From: JADGRA01 sp052143535
Lineage (GTDB): Bacteria > Myxococcota > Myxococcia > Myxococcales > Myxococcaceae
Assembly: GCA_052143535.1 (NCBI GenBank)
Contig: JBKQSS010000093.1
Coordinates: forward strand, 62,001 to 126,000
Length of the DNA: 64,000 bases
Reading direction: 5' to 3'
Position 1 is the stretch's first letter, and each line of letters starts with the position of its first letter. Shown here one piece after another: positions 1 to 8,515 of the stretch. A model generated the notes under the pieces. That model saw only the letters and a program-made list of their open reading frames with translations, searched no databases and was not told the DNA's origin. A program made the translations under genes and the position numbers.

Positions 1-538
1 AGGTTGCCGCGTCCACCCAGAAGAGTGAGCGAAACGACGCCTCGGCCAGAAAGCCGCCCACCGTCGGTCCGATGCTCATGCCGAGGTTGACGGCCAGCCG
101 GTTGAGCGCGAAAGCCTGCCGCCGGCGGTGCGGCGGGGCGAGGTGGCTGACCAGCGCCATCGTCGCCGGACGGACGGGCTCGGAGACGAGCGCGAGCAGC
201 ACCATCCCCACCAGGATGGAGGCGTAGGAGTGGAACAGCGGAATGGCCAACAGCACAGCTGCGCTCGAGAAGAGAGAGGCCTTCACCATGCGGAGCTGGC
301 CCCAGGCGTCTCCGAGCCTTCCGGTGATGGGCGACCACACCAACGCCACCGCGCCGTACAGGCTGATGGCCAGGCCAGCCCTGGTGGGGGGAAGCCCTCG
401 GTCGCGCGTCAAAAAGAGCACCAGGAAGGGCATCACCATGGTGCCGGCGCGGTTCACCAGCGTTGCCAGGGCGATGAGCCAGGACTCGCGCGGGAGGCCG
501 GCGAGGTCTTTCCAGGGATTGAGGGCCGACCAGCGCAT
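1..538 (-). CDS. MFS transporter (C-terminus beyond window edge)
   Basis: Reading leftwards from an ATG at 538, the minus strand stays open to base 1 and gives 179 residues beginning MRWSALNPWKDLAGLP. Hydrophobic segments alternate with short charged loops, as in the N-terminal half of a major facilitator permease. A motif like the conserved MFS loop 2-3 appears as SPITGRLGDAWGQLRMV, and a GxxxGPTVGG pattern like TM5 lies near the truncation. The family exports or imports small molecules using the proton gradient; substrate cannot be told, though this type is often annotated as a drug-efflux permease. It is divergent from the lipoprotein gene at 722. The missing half lies off the left edge, so completeness is unknown. 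Confidence 0.8.
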   Translation of the reverse strand, partial: MRWSALNPWKDLAGLPRESWLIALATLVNRAGTMVMPFLVLFLTRDRGLPPTRAGLAISLYGAVALVWSPITGRLGDAWGQLRMVKASLFSSAAVLLAIPLFHSYASILVGMVLLALVSEPVRPATMALVSHLAPPHRRRQAFALNRLAVNLGMSIGPTVGGFLAEASFRSLFWVDAAT

Positions 539-721
539 GTCCGAAGCCCGCTGGCTACCCTCCCTCGGGCCGGCTGTCGAGCAACCTGGACGGCGCGGCC
601 GCGACTTGAGCGAGCTGCAGTTAGCTTGGGCGGTGGCGTGAGCGAGCTCGAGTGCCAAGCGGCGCTGGTGCGCCTGAAACGTGGCGTGCCTCATTCTCAA
701 AAAGCAGAATGGCTCCCGGGT

Positions 722-1900
722 GTGCCCCCGTGGCGTCAGATGGTGCTGTTGCTGCTGCTCGGGTTTGCCGGCGGCTGCCGCAAGGTGGAGGCGCCGCCCA
801 GGGCGGCACCCCCGCCGCCGCGCGCGTTGACGGCCGTCGAAGTGCGAGGACTCCTTCCCGAGGAGCTGCCCGACGGCGAGGGTTGGGCGCGGGACCTCCG
901 CGGGGCGTTTGAAGCAGCCGGCCTGCCGGCGGACCTCGAGCGGGTGTGCGGAGCGGTCGCCATTGTCCAGCAGGAGTCGGGCTTTCAGGTGGACCCACCG
1001 GTGCCGGGCCTGGCTGAGATGGTGCGGACGCGCCTGGACGAGTTGGCCTCGAGCCTCGGGCCGCCGGGCAAGGCCGCCGTCCAGGCGCTCCTGGCCGAGC
1101 GTAAGCCGGGGGACAAGCGCACCTTCGCCCAGCGGCTGCGAGGCTTGCGCACTGAGCGGGACCTCGACTTGCTCTTTCGAGACATGCTCGCCGCGGCGCA
1201 CGCCAAGCACCCGGTCGCTTACCGGGCTGCGGCCTTGTTGGACGGCGTCTTCCGCAGAGCGCAGCTCGAGGACTTGAATCCGGTGGGCACCGCGGGCTCG
1301 ATGCAGGTGAGCGCCCGCTGGGTTCTCAGCCACGCCCCCGGCCGGTATGCCGACGCGGACGCCGTCCGGGATGCGCTCTTCACCCGGGAAGGCGGGCTGC
1401 GCTGGGGGGTGCAGCGGCTGTGGGGGTATGAGGCGCAGTACCCGCGCGCCCTGTTTCGCTTCGCTGATTACAACGCCGGCGAATACGCCTCCCGCAATGC
1501 CGCTGTCCAGCGTGCGGTGAGCCGCCTCACCGGACGGCCGCTTGCTCCGGATGGGGACTTACTCGCCTACGACGGCCACGCTGAGCCCCGGGGCGAGGAG
1601 AGCGAGTCGCTCCGGGCGCTGTTGGCCTTTGCCCAGGACCAGGCCGGACTGAGCGCGGCGGACGTCCGACGCGACGTGCGCCTGGAGAAGCAAGCGGCCT
1701 TCGAGGCCAGCCCCACCTACCGGGCCATCCAGCGCGCCTACCAGGCCCGCTTCGGGGCAGCCCTGCCTACGGCGGAGCTACCGGATGTCGAGCTGTCGAG
1801 CCCCAAGTTGAAGAGCCGCTACACCACGGCGCGGTATGCCCGGGCGGTGAATGCGCACTTCCAGGCCTGCCTCGGCCGTGCTCCGCCGGCGGCGCATTGA
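722..1900 (+). CDS. DUF1615 family lipoprotein (lysozyme-like fold predicted)
   Basis: The protein resembles DUF1615, a family of proteobacterial lipoproteins of about 360-400 aa. Recognisable segments are QQESGFQVDPPVPGLA, LNPVGTAGSMQVS, FTREGGLRWGVQRL and RFADYNAGEYASRNAAVQRA. The last, with the earlier QQESGF Glu, recalls goose-lysozyme/SLT transglycosylases; peptidoglycan cleavage is an inference, not established. From a GTG at 722 the product is 392 aa and starts MPPWRQMVLLLLLGFAGGC, a short lipoprotein signal with an Arg and lipid-accepting Cys19. The ATG at 740 would lose the positive charge, so I prefer 722. The frame is open much further upstream (to 128), but that part is antisense to the MFS gene and has no family similarity. 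Confidence 0.8.
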   Translation: MPPWRQMVLLLLLGFAGGCRKVEAPPRAAPPPPRALTAVEVRGLLPEELPDGEGWARDLRGAFEAAGLPADLERVCGAVAIVQQESGFQVDPPVPGLAEMVRTRLDELASSLGPPGKAAVQALLAERKPGDKRTFAQRLRGLRTERDLDLLFRDMLAAAHAKHPVAYRAAALLDGVFRRAQLEDLNPVGTAGSMQVSARWVLSHAPGRYADADAVRDALFTREGGLRWGVQRLWGYEAQYPRALFRFADYNAGEYASRNAAVQRAVSRLTGRPLAPDGDLLAYDGHAEPRGEESESLRALLAFAQDQAGLSAADVRRDVRLEKQAAFEASPTYRAIQRAYQARFGAALPTAELPDVELSSPKLKSRYTTARYARAVNAHFQACLGRAPPAAH

Positions 1901-1980
1901 AGGCGCCCAGGCTGGTGCGCCGCTTCCGAGGCGGGAGCTGCCGGCCAGGTGGTGTAGGGTGGAGGGTTGAATAGCCCGTC

Positions 1981-3237
1981 ATGTCCAGCGAGAGCGGCGT
2001 TTCAGCCTTCCGCACGGTGCCGCGCACCGGCGTCATTTTCGTCACCTCCGAGGCCCAGAAGCGCGGCTTCACTCCGGCTGACCCTTCCTGGTGCAACCTC
2101 GGCCAGGGGCAGCCGGACACCGGCGAGCTGCCCGGGGCGCCAGCGCGGGTGGGCGCCCTCGCCATTGACCCCGGCGACCAAGAGTACGCGCCGGTGGCGG
2201 GCCTGTGGGAGCTTCGCGAAACAATCGCTGCGCACTACAACCGTCTGTACCGCCGTGGGCTGCCCTCGCAGTACTCGGCGGAAAACGTCAGCATCTCCGG
2301 CGGTGGCCGGGCTTCCCTTACCCGGGCTGCGGCCAGCCTCGGCCCGGTCAACCTCGGCCACTTCCTGCCGGACTACACGGCCTACGAGGAGCTGCTCGAC
2401 GCCTTCAAGGGCTTCGTCTCCATCCCCATCCTCCTCGACGCGGAGCGAGGCTACGAGTTCTCGGTGGAAGAGTTGCGCAAGGAGGTGCTCGGCCGCGGAC
2501 TGTCGGCCCTCCTCGTCTCCAACCCGGCCAACCCCACCGGCAAAGTGGTCGGGGGCTCCGCGCTCGAGGCCTGGGTGCACCTGGCGCGCTCGTTGGACTG
2601 CGCACTCCTCATCGACGAATTTTATGCCCACTACGTCTGGAGCCCGACAGTCGCTCCCCAGAGCGCCGCCGCCTACGTGCGGGACGTCAACCGGGACCCG
2701 GTGGTGCTGTTTGATGGGCTGACCAAGAATTGGCGCTACCCGGGCTGGCGTGTCACCTGGACGGTGGGTCCGAAGTCCGTCATTGAAGCCGTCGCCAGCG
2801 CCGGCTCTTTCCTCGACGGCGGGGGTAGCAAACCGCTGCAACGTGCGGCCATCGGCCTCTTCGAGGCTGCCCAGGTGCAAAGCGAGCTGCACGCCATCCA
2901 CGCGGCCTTCCGGCCCAAGCGGGAGCGGCTTCTGGAGGGCCTCCGGGCGCTCGGGGTGCGCGTCAACCCTGCCCCGGAGGGCACCTTTTACGTATGGGGG
3001 GACTTGTCCCAGCTCCCACCGCCTCTCTCGGAGGGCATGGCCTTCTTTCGCGCGGCGCTGGAGCACCAAGTCATCACCGTTCCCGGGGAGTTTTTCGACG
3101 TCAACCCGGGCAAGCGGCGGCGTGGCCGAGCCTCGCGCTTCCGCAACCATGCCCGCTTCAGCTTCGGCCCCCCGATGGAGGTGCTGGAACGCGCGTTGGA
3201 GCGGCTGGGGGTGCTGGTGCGGGCACGGGCCGCCTAA
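1981..3237 (+). CDS. Class I/II aminotransferase (PLP fold type I)
   Basis: 418 aa, the usual length for an aspartate-aminotransferase-fold enzyme. Visible elements in order: Gly-rich SISGGGRAS segment near residue 100, NPANPTGKV with Asn181, IDEFYAHYVW with Asp212 and Tyr215 (PLP pyridine N and phenol contacts), DGLTKNWRYPGWR with the Schiff-base Lys249, and a C-terminal ARFSFG with the carboxylate-binding Arg392. It transfers an amino group between an amino acid and a 2-oxo acid in the cytoplasm; the amino-acid substrate cannot be assigned. ATG at 1981 is the first sensible start. It stands alone, followed by a hairpin at 3236-3257. Confidence 0.9.
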   Translation: MSSESGVSAFRTVPRTGVIFVTSEAQKRGFTPADPSWCNLGQGQPDTGELPGAPARVGALAIDPGDQEYAPVAGLWELRETIAAHYNRLYRRGLPSQYSAENVSISGGGRASLTRAAASLGPVNLGHFLPDYTAYEELLDAFKGFVSIPILLDAERGYEFSVEELRKEVLGRGLSALLVSNPANPTGKVVGGSALEAWVHLARSLDCALLIDEFYAHYVWSPTVAPQSAAAYVRDVNRDPVVLFDGLTKNWRYPGWRVTWTVGPKSVIEAVASAGSFLDGGGSKPLQRAAIGLFEAAQVQSELHAIHAAFRPKRERLLEGLRALGVRVNPAPEGTFYVWGDLSQLPPPLSEGMAFFRAALEHQVITVPGEFFDVNPGKRRRGRASRFRNHARFSFGPPMEVLERALERLGVLVRARAA

Positions 3238-3257
3238 GGGCCTTGGTGGGGGCCCTT
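3236..3257 (+). terminator. Stem-loop after the aminotransferase gene
   Basis: AAGGGCC and GGCCCTT form a perfect 7-bp stem around an 8-nt loop, starting within the stop codon of the aminotransferase gene. There is no U-tract, so it is either a weak intrinsic terminator or an mRNA 3' end stabiliser. Confidence 0.5.
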
Positions 3258-3352
3258 CGGGGGGAAACCAGGGGGCAGGGGCTCTTCCTCCCGAGAGGGG
3301 GGCCTTGTCTCCACGGTTGACAGCCTCGGCCCGGCGGTGGGATGCGGCAGCC

Positions 3353-3784
3353 ATGGGCGACCAGGACCTGCCAGTGACGGTGGCGGTGACACGGTCCGAC
3401 GGCAGCGTGGAGCACGTGCGCGTCGGAACGGCTATTCGCCAGGGCGAAGGCTTCAGCCTCCGGCTGGGCGAGTTGGAAATTGGCGGCGCGGGCAGGGGAG
3501 CGGACGTGCGCCGTCGCCCGCCGCCGAGCGCACCGGGGGATGCGCCCAGCGTCTTTCCCCCCTATGGCCGGAGCAAGGGAGCTCCCATCCACGGAGCGAG
3601 CATCCAGGACCTCGAATTCTACGCCAACGGGGCCCGTCGCACCCTCGGCGACCCGAGCAAGGCCCGTTTCCATGAGAAGGAGCGGGTGCTGCTCGCCATC
3701 ATCGAGGCCGAGTTGTCACGGCAGCGGGACGAGCCGACCAGCGACGGGGGCATTCCCCCGCACGGCGACGACGACGCGCACTAA
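3353..3784 (+). CDS. Hypothetical protein, 143 aa
   Basis: I do not recognise a family. From ATG 3353 the product starts MGDQDLPVTVAVTRSDGSVE and has an N-terminal beta-rich stretch that could be a small barrel (alternating hydrophobics in VTVAVTRSDGSVEHVRVG and FSLRLGELEIGG). A Pro/Arg linker follows, then a helical C-terminal half (IQDLEFYANGARRTLG, EKERVLLAIIEAELSRQ) with an acidic/His tail ending GDDDAH. There is no signal peptide or membrane segment, so it is probably cytoplasmic. It lies between the aminotransferase and a convergent GST gene with no clear functional link. Codon use is like its neighbours, which supports a real gene. Confidence 0.6.
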   Translation: MGDQDLPVTVAVTRSDGSVEHVRVGTAIRQGEGFSLRLGELEIGGAGRGADVRRRPPPSAPGDAPSVFPPYGRSKGAPIHGASIQDLEFYANGARRTLGDPSKARFHEKERVLLAIIEAELSRQRDEPTSDGGIPPHGDDDAH

Positions 3785-3832
3785 TCGCACCGCCGCAGCA
3801 TGGGCCTCTCCTCAGCCCCGCGGCCGGGGAGC

Positions 3833-4480
3833 TCAGTACGGGACGTAAGGCGCTCGGGGGTGCTCGACCCAAGCCCGCACCGAGGGGCGAGCCCACTGGG
3901 CCTCCACGTAGGTTTGGACTTTCTTGGGCGCCGGGTGCGCGTTCCACAACAGCCGCAGCAGCATCAGAGCGAAGTCCGCGTCGGCAATGCAGAAGGCGGA
4001 GAAGAGAGTGCTTCGCCCCGGAGAAATGAGCGCATCGGCCACCGCCAACAACCGTGCGGCCGAGCCCTGTGCCGCCGTGGAGAGCGGCGCGACGTCCATG
4101 TTCTCGTAAAAGAGCGTCGTGGTGGGCCGCTCGGCGCGAATCGGCATCAAGTCGCTGCGCACCCAAGCCATGAGTTGCCGGGCTCGCGCCCGCTCGCGCA
4201 CCTCCTCGGGGAAGAGACGGGGGTAGCCGGGCGCGGGGAAAGCGTCCTCCAGGTACTCATCAATGGCGCTGCTCTCGGACAGCGTCCAGCCGTGGTCAGA
4301 CAAGACCGGCACCCGGCCGGTGAGCGAAGCGGCGAGGGCCTTGGGGTGCTGGTGCTCGCCCTTGTGCAGCCCCACCTCGTCCACCTCGAAAGCGAGCCCC
4401 TTTTCCTTCAGCGCGACGAAGGCGCTGAAGGCGTAAGGGCTCGTCCAGAACGCGTCCACGCTGAGGCGGAGGTCGGCCAT
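3833..4480 (-). CDS. yfcF: Glutathione S-transferase, YfcF type
   Basis: 215 aa. The sequence follows E. coli YfcF closely: N-terminal thioredoxin-fold with a SPYAFSAFVALKEKG helix, the GSH-binding loop GRVPVL and ESSAIDEYLED (cis-Pro and Glu-Ser contacts to glutathione), then the all-alpha domain with RARARQLMAWVRSDLMPIRAERPT and CIADADFALMLLRLL. YfcF-type enzymes show glutathione-dependent peroxidase/transferase activity and contribute to oxidative-stress tolerance. No obvious operon partner; it is divergent from nothing close and convergent with the 143-aa gene. Start ATG 4480 leaves a conventional N-terminus. Confidence 0.9.
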   Translation of the reverse strand: MADLRLSVDAFWTSPYAFSAFVALKEKGLAFEVDEVGLHKGEHQHPKALAASLTGRVPVLSDHGWTLSESSAIDEYLEDAFPAPGYPRLFPEEVRERARARQLMAWVRSDLMPIRAERPTTTLFYENMDVAPLSTAAQGSAARLLAVADALISPGRSTLFSAFCIADADFALMLLRLLWNAHPAPKKVQTYVEAQWARPSVRAWVEHPRAPYVPY

Positions 4481-4539
4481 GGCACGCTTTTAGCGTCTTG
4501 GCTGGCCGGCGGGCACCTCCTTGGGCCGTGTCCCAGGAG

Positions 4540-5031
4540 TCAACGCCGGCTGTGGACGGCCACCACCTTCAGCTCGGCCGGGCCGCGGGGGCGCTCCACC
4601 ACGGTGGAGTCCCCGGGGCGCCGTCCCAACAGCGCCCGGCCGAGCGGCGAGGCAGTACTGAGGAGCCCCTGTCGCGGGTCGGCCTCGTCGGGGCCCACCA
4701 GCCGCACCGTCGTGCGCTGGCCGTCCTCGTCCTCGGTGGTGACCCACGCCCCGAAGGTGGCGGGTCCTCCGTCTGGCCCGGGCTCGACTACCTCGGCCGC
4801 CTCGAGGAGTCGGGTGAGCTCCAGTAGCCGGGCATCCAGCTGCTGCAGCCGCATCCGGTTGGTGGCCGAGGCGTCGGCCAACAGGGCTGGCCGCTCCTTC
4901 TCCTTAAGCCGCTCGAGCTCCTCCACACATCGGGCGTGTCCCTCCCGGGTGAGGAGTCGGCGCCCCTGGGCAGCCGCTCGGGCCAGCGGGGCTTGTTCGG
5001 CGCCGTCCTCTTTGGTGAACGCTTTGCTCAT
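4540..5031 (-). CDS. GreA/GreB-family transcription elongation factor
   Basis: 163 aa from the ATG at 5031 (MSKAFTKEDG, a start typical of GreB-like proteins); an open extension to 5091 adds unrelated residues. The N-terminal half is charged and helical (coiled-coil arm, REGHARCVEELERLKEKERP), and the C-terminal half is the FKBP-like domain with LVGPDEADPRQGLLSTASPLGRALLGRRPGDSTVV. The pattern PLGRALLGRxxGD is the conserved Gre C-terminal motif. Gre factors enter the RNA polymerase secondary channel and stimulate cleavage of backtracked RNA. The arm tip acidic pair (classical D41/E44) is not clear by eye, so it could be a Gre-fold regulator rather than a cleavage factor. Its promoter region overlaps that of the divergent gene at 5095. 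Confidence 0.8.
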   Translation of the reverse strand: MSKAFTKEDGAEQAPLARAAAQGRRLLTREGHARCVEELERLKEKERPALLADASATNRMRLQQLDARLLELTRLLEAAEVVEPGPDGGPATFGAWVTTEDEDGQRTTVRLVGPDEADPRQGLLSTASPLGRALLGRRPGDSTVVERPRGPAELKVVAVHSRR

Positions 5032-5094
5032 CTCGGTGCGGGCCATTCTCGCCCGGCCGGCGCCGGAGGGTACACTGCCGGGCGAGAGCATCCT

Positions 5095-6234
5095 TTGGGC
5101 CCAAACCTCATCGCCCTAGCCATTCCGGCTTTCTTCCTCTTCATCGGCGTCGAGCTCCTCGTGGCCCGCCGCCGCGGGGCGCGGGTGTACCGCTTTGCCG
5201 ACGCGCTGGCGGACTTGGGTTGTGGCATTGGCCAGCGCGTGGTGCTGGTGCTGGGGGCGGTGGCCGTCCTGGGCCTCTACGCGCTGGTGTATGCCAAGGC
5301 GCGCCTGTTCACCTTTGCCGAAGCGAGTCTGTGGCCGTGGGTCATCGCCGTCGTCGGGGTGGAGCTTGGCTATTACTGGTGGCACCGGTTGTCCCATGAG
5401 GTCAACTTCCTGTGGGCGGTGCACGCCGTCCACCACCAGAGCGAGGACTACAACCTCGCCGTGGCGCTCCGGCAGGCCATCCTCTCCCCTGTCACTGTCC
5501 TTCCCTTTTACTTGCCGCTCGCGGTGCTCGGCGTCCCGGTTGTGTCTTTCGCGGTGGTGGATGCGCTGGTGACGCTGTACCAGTTCTGGATTCACACCGA
5601 GTTGGTGCGGCGCTGTGGCCCGCTTGAAGCGGTGCTCAACACCCCGTCCCACCACCGCGTCCACCACGCGGTGAATCCCCAGTACCTGGACCGCAACTAC
5701 GGCGGCACCTTCATTGTGTGGGACCGGCTCTTCGGCAGCTTCGCCGAGGAGCGCGAGGCGTGCATCTACGGGGTGAGTCACCCGTTGCGCAGCTTCAACC
5801 CCATCTGGGCCCAGGTGCAGCCTCTGGTGGCACTCCTCCAACAGGCCGCCCGGGCCCCTTCGCTGGCGGCCGGCTTGCGGCTCCTGGTGGCGTCGCCCTC
5901 CTTTCGGCCGGCGTGGCTCGGACCAACCGGAGAGCTGCGCGGGCTGCCGGGCGCCTCCCTGACCAAGTATGACGTCCGCCCGGGGAGGGCCCGGAGCGCC
6001 TACGTCTTCGTCAACTTCACCCTCCTCATCATCGGGGCCTTCTGTCTCGTCCTGTGGGGGGAGGCGCTCCCGCTCCTCTGGCGCTACAGCGCAGTGGGGC
6101 TGATTCTTCTCGGCTTGGCCAGCCTCGGTGGCCTGCTCGAGTTGCGGCGCTGGGCGCTCCCGCTGGAGGCCGCCCGCTGGGCGGCGCTGGCCGGCTGCGG
6201 CGCTGTGGTGGTGCTCGAGCGCGCGGTCGCGTAG
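5095..6234 (+). CDS. Fatty acid hydroxylase/sterol desaturase superfamily membrane enzyme
   Basis: About 379 aa from a TTG at 5095 preceded by a GCGAGAG element; this start gives MGPNLIALAIPAFFLF, directly entering TM1. Diiron His clusters are present: H97xxxH, H110xxHH and H186HxxHH. Several membrane helices flank them, and the C-terminal 100 residues add three or four more helices. The family oxidises or desaturates lipids and sterols at a di-iron centre in the membrane; the layout with C-terminal extra helices resembles alkylglycerol-monooxygenase-like proteins. The substrate is unknown. It shares a short divergent region with the Gre-family gene. Confidence 0.85.
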   Translation: MGPNLIALAIPAFFLFIGVELLVARRRGARVYRFADALADLGCGIGQRVVLVLGAVAVLGLYALVYAKARLFTFAEASLWPWVIAVVGVELGYYWWHRLSHEVNFLWAVHAVHHQSEDYNLAVALRQAILSPVTVLPFYLPLAVLGVPVVSFAVVDALVTLYQFWIHTELVRRCGPLEAVLNTPSHHRVHHAVNPQYLDRNYGGTFIVWDRLFGSFAEEREACIYGVSHPLRSFNPIWAQVQPLVALLQQAARAPSLAAGLRLLVASPSFRPAWLGPTGELRGLPGASLTKYDVRPGRARSAYVFVNFTLLIIGAFCLVLWGEALPLLWRYSAVGLILLGLASLGGLLELRRWALPLEAARWAALAGCGAVVVLERAVA

Positions 6235-6273
6235 AAGCGGCCTGGTGGGGCCACGCTCACCAGAGGGGAAGAC

Positions 6274-7314
6274 GTGACGACGACAACGCCGCCGCGGCAG
6301 GGCTCACGCCTCTTCTACATCACCCTCGTCCTCGTCTCGCTTCTGCTGCTGGGCCAAATGCTCTTGCCGTTCGCCTCGGCGCTGTTCTTGGCCGCGGTGC
6401 TGGCCGGCTCGCTCTTCGGCCTGCACGAGCGGCTGGCGCGGCGGCTGCGCGGGCGCTCCGGGCTTGCTGCCGCGCTGCTCACCCTGCTGTTGGTGCTTTC
6501 GGTTGCCGGCCCGCTGGCCAGCCTTGTCGCGGTGGCCATCAGCGAGGCCAGCCAGGGCGTCACCTTCCTCAGGGAGGCCCTGTCCGAGGGGCCGCAGGGC
6601 CTGGCCCGCAACCTCCCGGGCGGGCTGCAGCAGTGGGCGGACCGGATGCTCGGCTCGCTGCCGGACCCGAAGCAGCTCTTCGACACGCTGTCGGCGACGG
6701 GCAAGAGCGCGGCGGCTGCCTTCGGCGGCGTGCTCACCGCCACCGGCCGGCTGCTCTTCATGGTGCTGCTCACGCTGGTGGCCTTCTTCTTCTTCCTCAC
6801 CAGCGGGCGCGACTTGGTGCTCTGGCTGGAGAGCGTGGTGCCGCTGGGCCCTGGGCAGTTCCGCTCGTTGATGGGGGAATTCCGCAAGGTCACCCGGGCG
6901 CTGCTAATCTCCACCGTCCTCACCGCGGCGGTGCAGTCGGTGGCGGCGCTGGTGGGCTTTCTCATCGCCCGGCTCCCCAACGCGCTCTTCTTCTGCATGG
7001 TGACCTTCGTCGCCGCCCTCATCCCCATCGGCGCGGCGGGCATGGTGTCCATCATCCTGGCCATCACCCTTCTGTTGCGCGGCCACACTGGCGCCGGCAT
7101 TTTTCTGTTGTGCTGGGGCGCGCTGGTGGTGGGCACCATCGACAACTTTGCCAAGCCCTTCTTCATCCGCGGCGGGGTACAACTCCACGGCGGCGTCGTC
7201 TTCTTCGCCCTGTTGGGCGGCCTGGCCGCCTTCGGGCCGGTGGGCATCATCGCCGGGCCGCTGGTGGTGGCGTTCTTCGTCGCACTCACGCGCATGGAGC
7301 GTCAGCTGGGCTAA
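6274..7314 (+). CDS. AI-2E family transporter (PerM/TqsA-like)
   Basis: 346 aa, GTG start at 6274 preceded by GAGGGGAAG. Two N-terminal helices, a long amphipathic extracytoplasmic region (residues about 90-170) and a cluster of C-terminal helices ending ALIPIGAAGMV and GPLVVAFFVAL match the family (PF01594). The conserved FAKPFFIRGG-like loop and the LLGGLAAFGPVGIIAGPL segment are both present. Members have been linked to AI-2 export or to Na+/H+ antiport; most are uncharacterised, so no substrate is assigned. It probably forms a single-gene unit. Confidence 0.88.
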   Translation: MTTTTPPRQGSRLFYITLVLVSLLLLGQMLLPFASALFLAAVLAGSLFGLHERLARRLRGRSGLAAALLTLLLVLSVAGPLASLVAVAISEASQGVTFLREALSEGPQGLARNLPGGLQQWADRMLGSLPDPKQLFDTLSATGKSAAAAFGGVLTATGRLLFMVLLTLVAFFFFLTSGRDLVLWLESVVPLGPGQFRSLMGEFRKVTRALLISTVLTAAVQSVAALVGFLIARLPNALFFCMVTFVAALIPIGAAGMVSIILAITLLLRGHTGAGIFLLCWGALVVGTIDNFAKPFFIRGGVQLHGGVVFFALLGGLAAFGPVGIIAGPLVVAFFVALTRMERQLG

Positions 7315-7378
7315 GCCCGCCTCGGGCTGAATAGCGCGGGGGCGGGGAACGTCACCTCTGTCACCTCAGGGAGACCTC

Positions 7379-8449
7379 TTGAAACGACTGCTCGCCGTTT
7401 GTCTCATGCTCAGCTCCGCCGGGTGCGTCGTCGCGGCGACGCCGCCGCCGACGGTGGTGTACCAGGCCCCCCCACCCGCGCCTCCTCCTCCGCCCCCGGC
7501 GGGGGTGGAGGTGACGGTGTCGGAGTATGTGGAGCCGCCGATGGGCCAGCCGCCCCCGGTGGCCATCGCCTACGCGCCGCCGCCGATGGTCTATGACGCG
7601 CCGCCGCCCGCCCCCTTCGCCGGGGCGGTGTGGGTGGGCGGGTACTGGCACTGGTGGAATGGCGAGTGGATTTGGGCGCGCGGCCGCTGGGTGGGAGCAC
7701 CCAGCGGGTACCTCTACACGCAGCCCTACTACGAGCTGCGCGGGGGCAACGTCATCTACGTGGCCGGCTACTGGCGGCCTCCCAATACGGTTTTTGTGCC
7801 ACCGCCCCCCAACGTCTACCTCCAGGTGCAACAGCCGCGGCCGGAGTTTGTTGCCCACTACGCCCGGCCGGTGGGGCCGCCGGGCGTCTTCGTCCCTCCG
7901 CCTCCCGGCTCGCAGCACGGCGTCATCGTTCCCGCCCCGGTGGGCACGCCGCCCTCGGTGACGGCCACCGCCCCGCCGGTGGTGCGTCCGGGCATGGTGG
8001 TGCGCGCCGGCGGAGGCTCGGGCGGTGTCGAGGTGGTGGCCCCCTCCGGCGTCACTCGGGAGGGGACGCCGGTGCAACGGCAGATGTCGGTGGACCCCCA
8101 CGTCTCCAATGGGCCGCCAGCGGTGTCGGCCCCACCGCCTCCGTTGCGCAATGCCTCGGCGCCTCCGCCGGCCGGCTCGCCGCCCGCGTACCAAGCCCAA
8201 CACCCAGTCGCCCCTTCCGGGCCGCCCCAGCCAAGCACCCACCAGGCGCCCGTCCCGCACGAGAGCCCGCCGCCCCAGCGGCCACCGAGCGTCGCGCAAC
8301 CACCGTCGCCGCAGTCGCCGCACCCAGCCGCGCCTCCGCCAGCGCAAACGCACGCACCGGCTGTGCAGCAACAGGCGAAGCCGCCCGCCAAGCCACCGCC
8401 GGCGAAAAAGGAGCCGCCCCCCAAGCCGCCCCCGCACGAAAAGGACTGA
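7379..8449 (+). CDS. Proline-rich lipoprotein with YxWxxGxW repeats
   Basis: 356 aa from TTG 7379, preceded by GGGAGACC. A lipoprotein signal (MKRLLAVCLMLSSAGC) puts the lipidated Cys near residue 16. Residues about 80-140 hold Trp/Tyr/Gly repeats (VWVGGYWHWWNGEWIWARGRWV, and VIYVAGYWRPPN), the YxWxxGxW motif seen in many proteobacterial exported proteins. The last 200 residues are Pro/Ala/Gln-rich and end in a basic KKEPPPKPPPHEKD tail, probably disordered and perhaps wall- or surface-spanning. The function of the motif family is not established. There is no enzyme domain. Confidence 0.8.
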   Translation: MKRLLAVCLMLSSAGCVVAATPPPTVVYQAPPPAPPPPPPAGVEVTVSEYVEPPMGQPPPVAIAYAPPPMVYDAPPPAPFAGAVWVGGYWHWWNGEWIWARGRWVGAPSGYLYTQPYYELRGGNVIYVAGYWRPPNTVFVPPPPNVYLQVQQPRPEFVAHYARPVGPPGVFVPPPPGSQHGVIVPAPVGTPPSVTATAPPVVRPGMVVRAGGGSGGVEVVAPSGVTREGTPVQRQMSVDPHVSNGPPAVSAPPPPLRNASAPPPAGSPPAYQAQHPVAPSGPPQPSTHQAPVPHESPPPQRPPSVAQPPSPQSPHPAAPPPAQTHAPAVQQQAKPPAKPPPAKKEPPPKPPPHEKD

Positions 8450-8515
8450 GGGCGGGCTCGGAACCAGCAGCCGCCGCGGGCGTGCCCCGAGTTGGGCTAC
8501 GCTTCGCGGCCGTCC

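Noticed and set aside
128..721. N-terminal extension of the DUF1615 lipoprotein frame
   Set aside because: It is antisense to the MFS gene, has no family similarity and would bury the lipoprotein signal.
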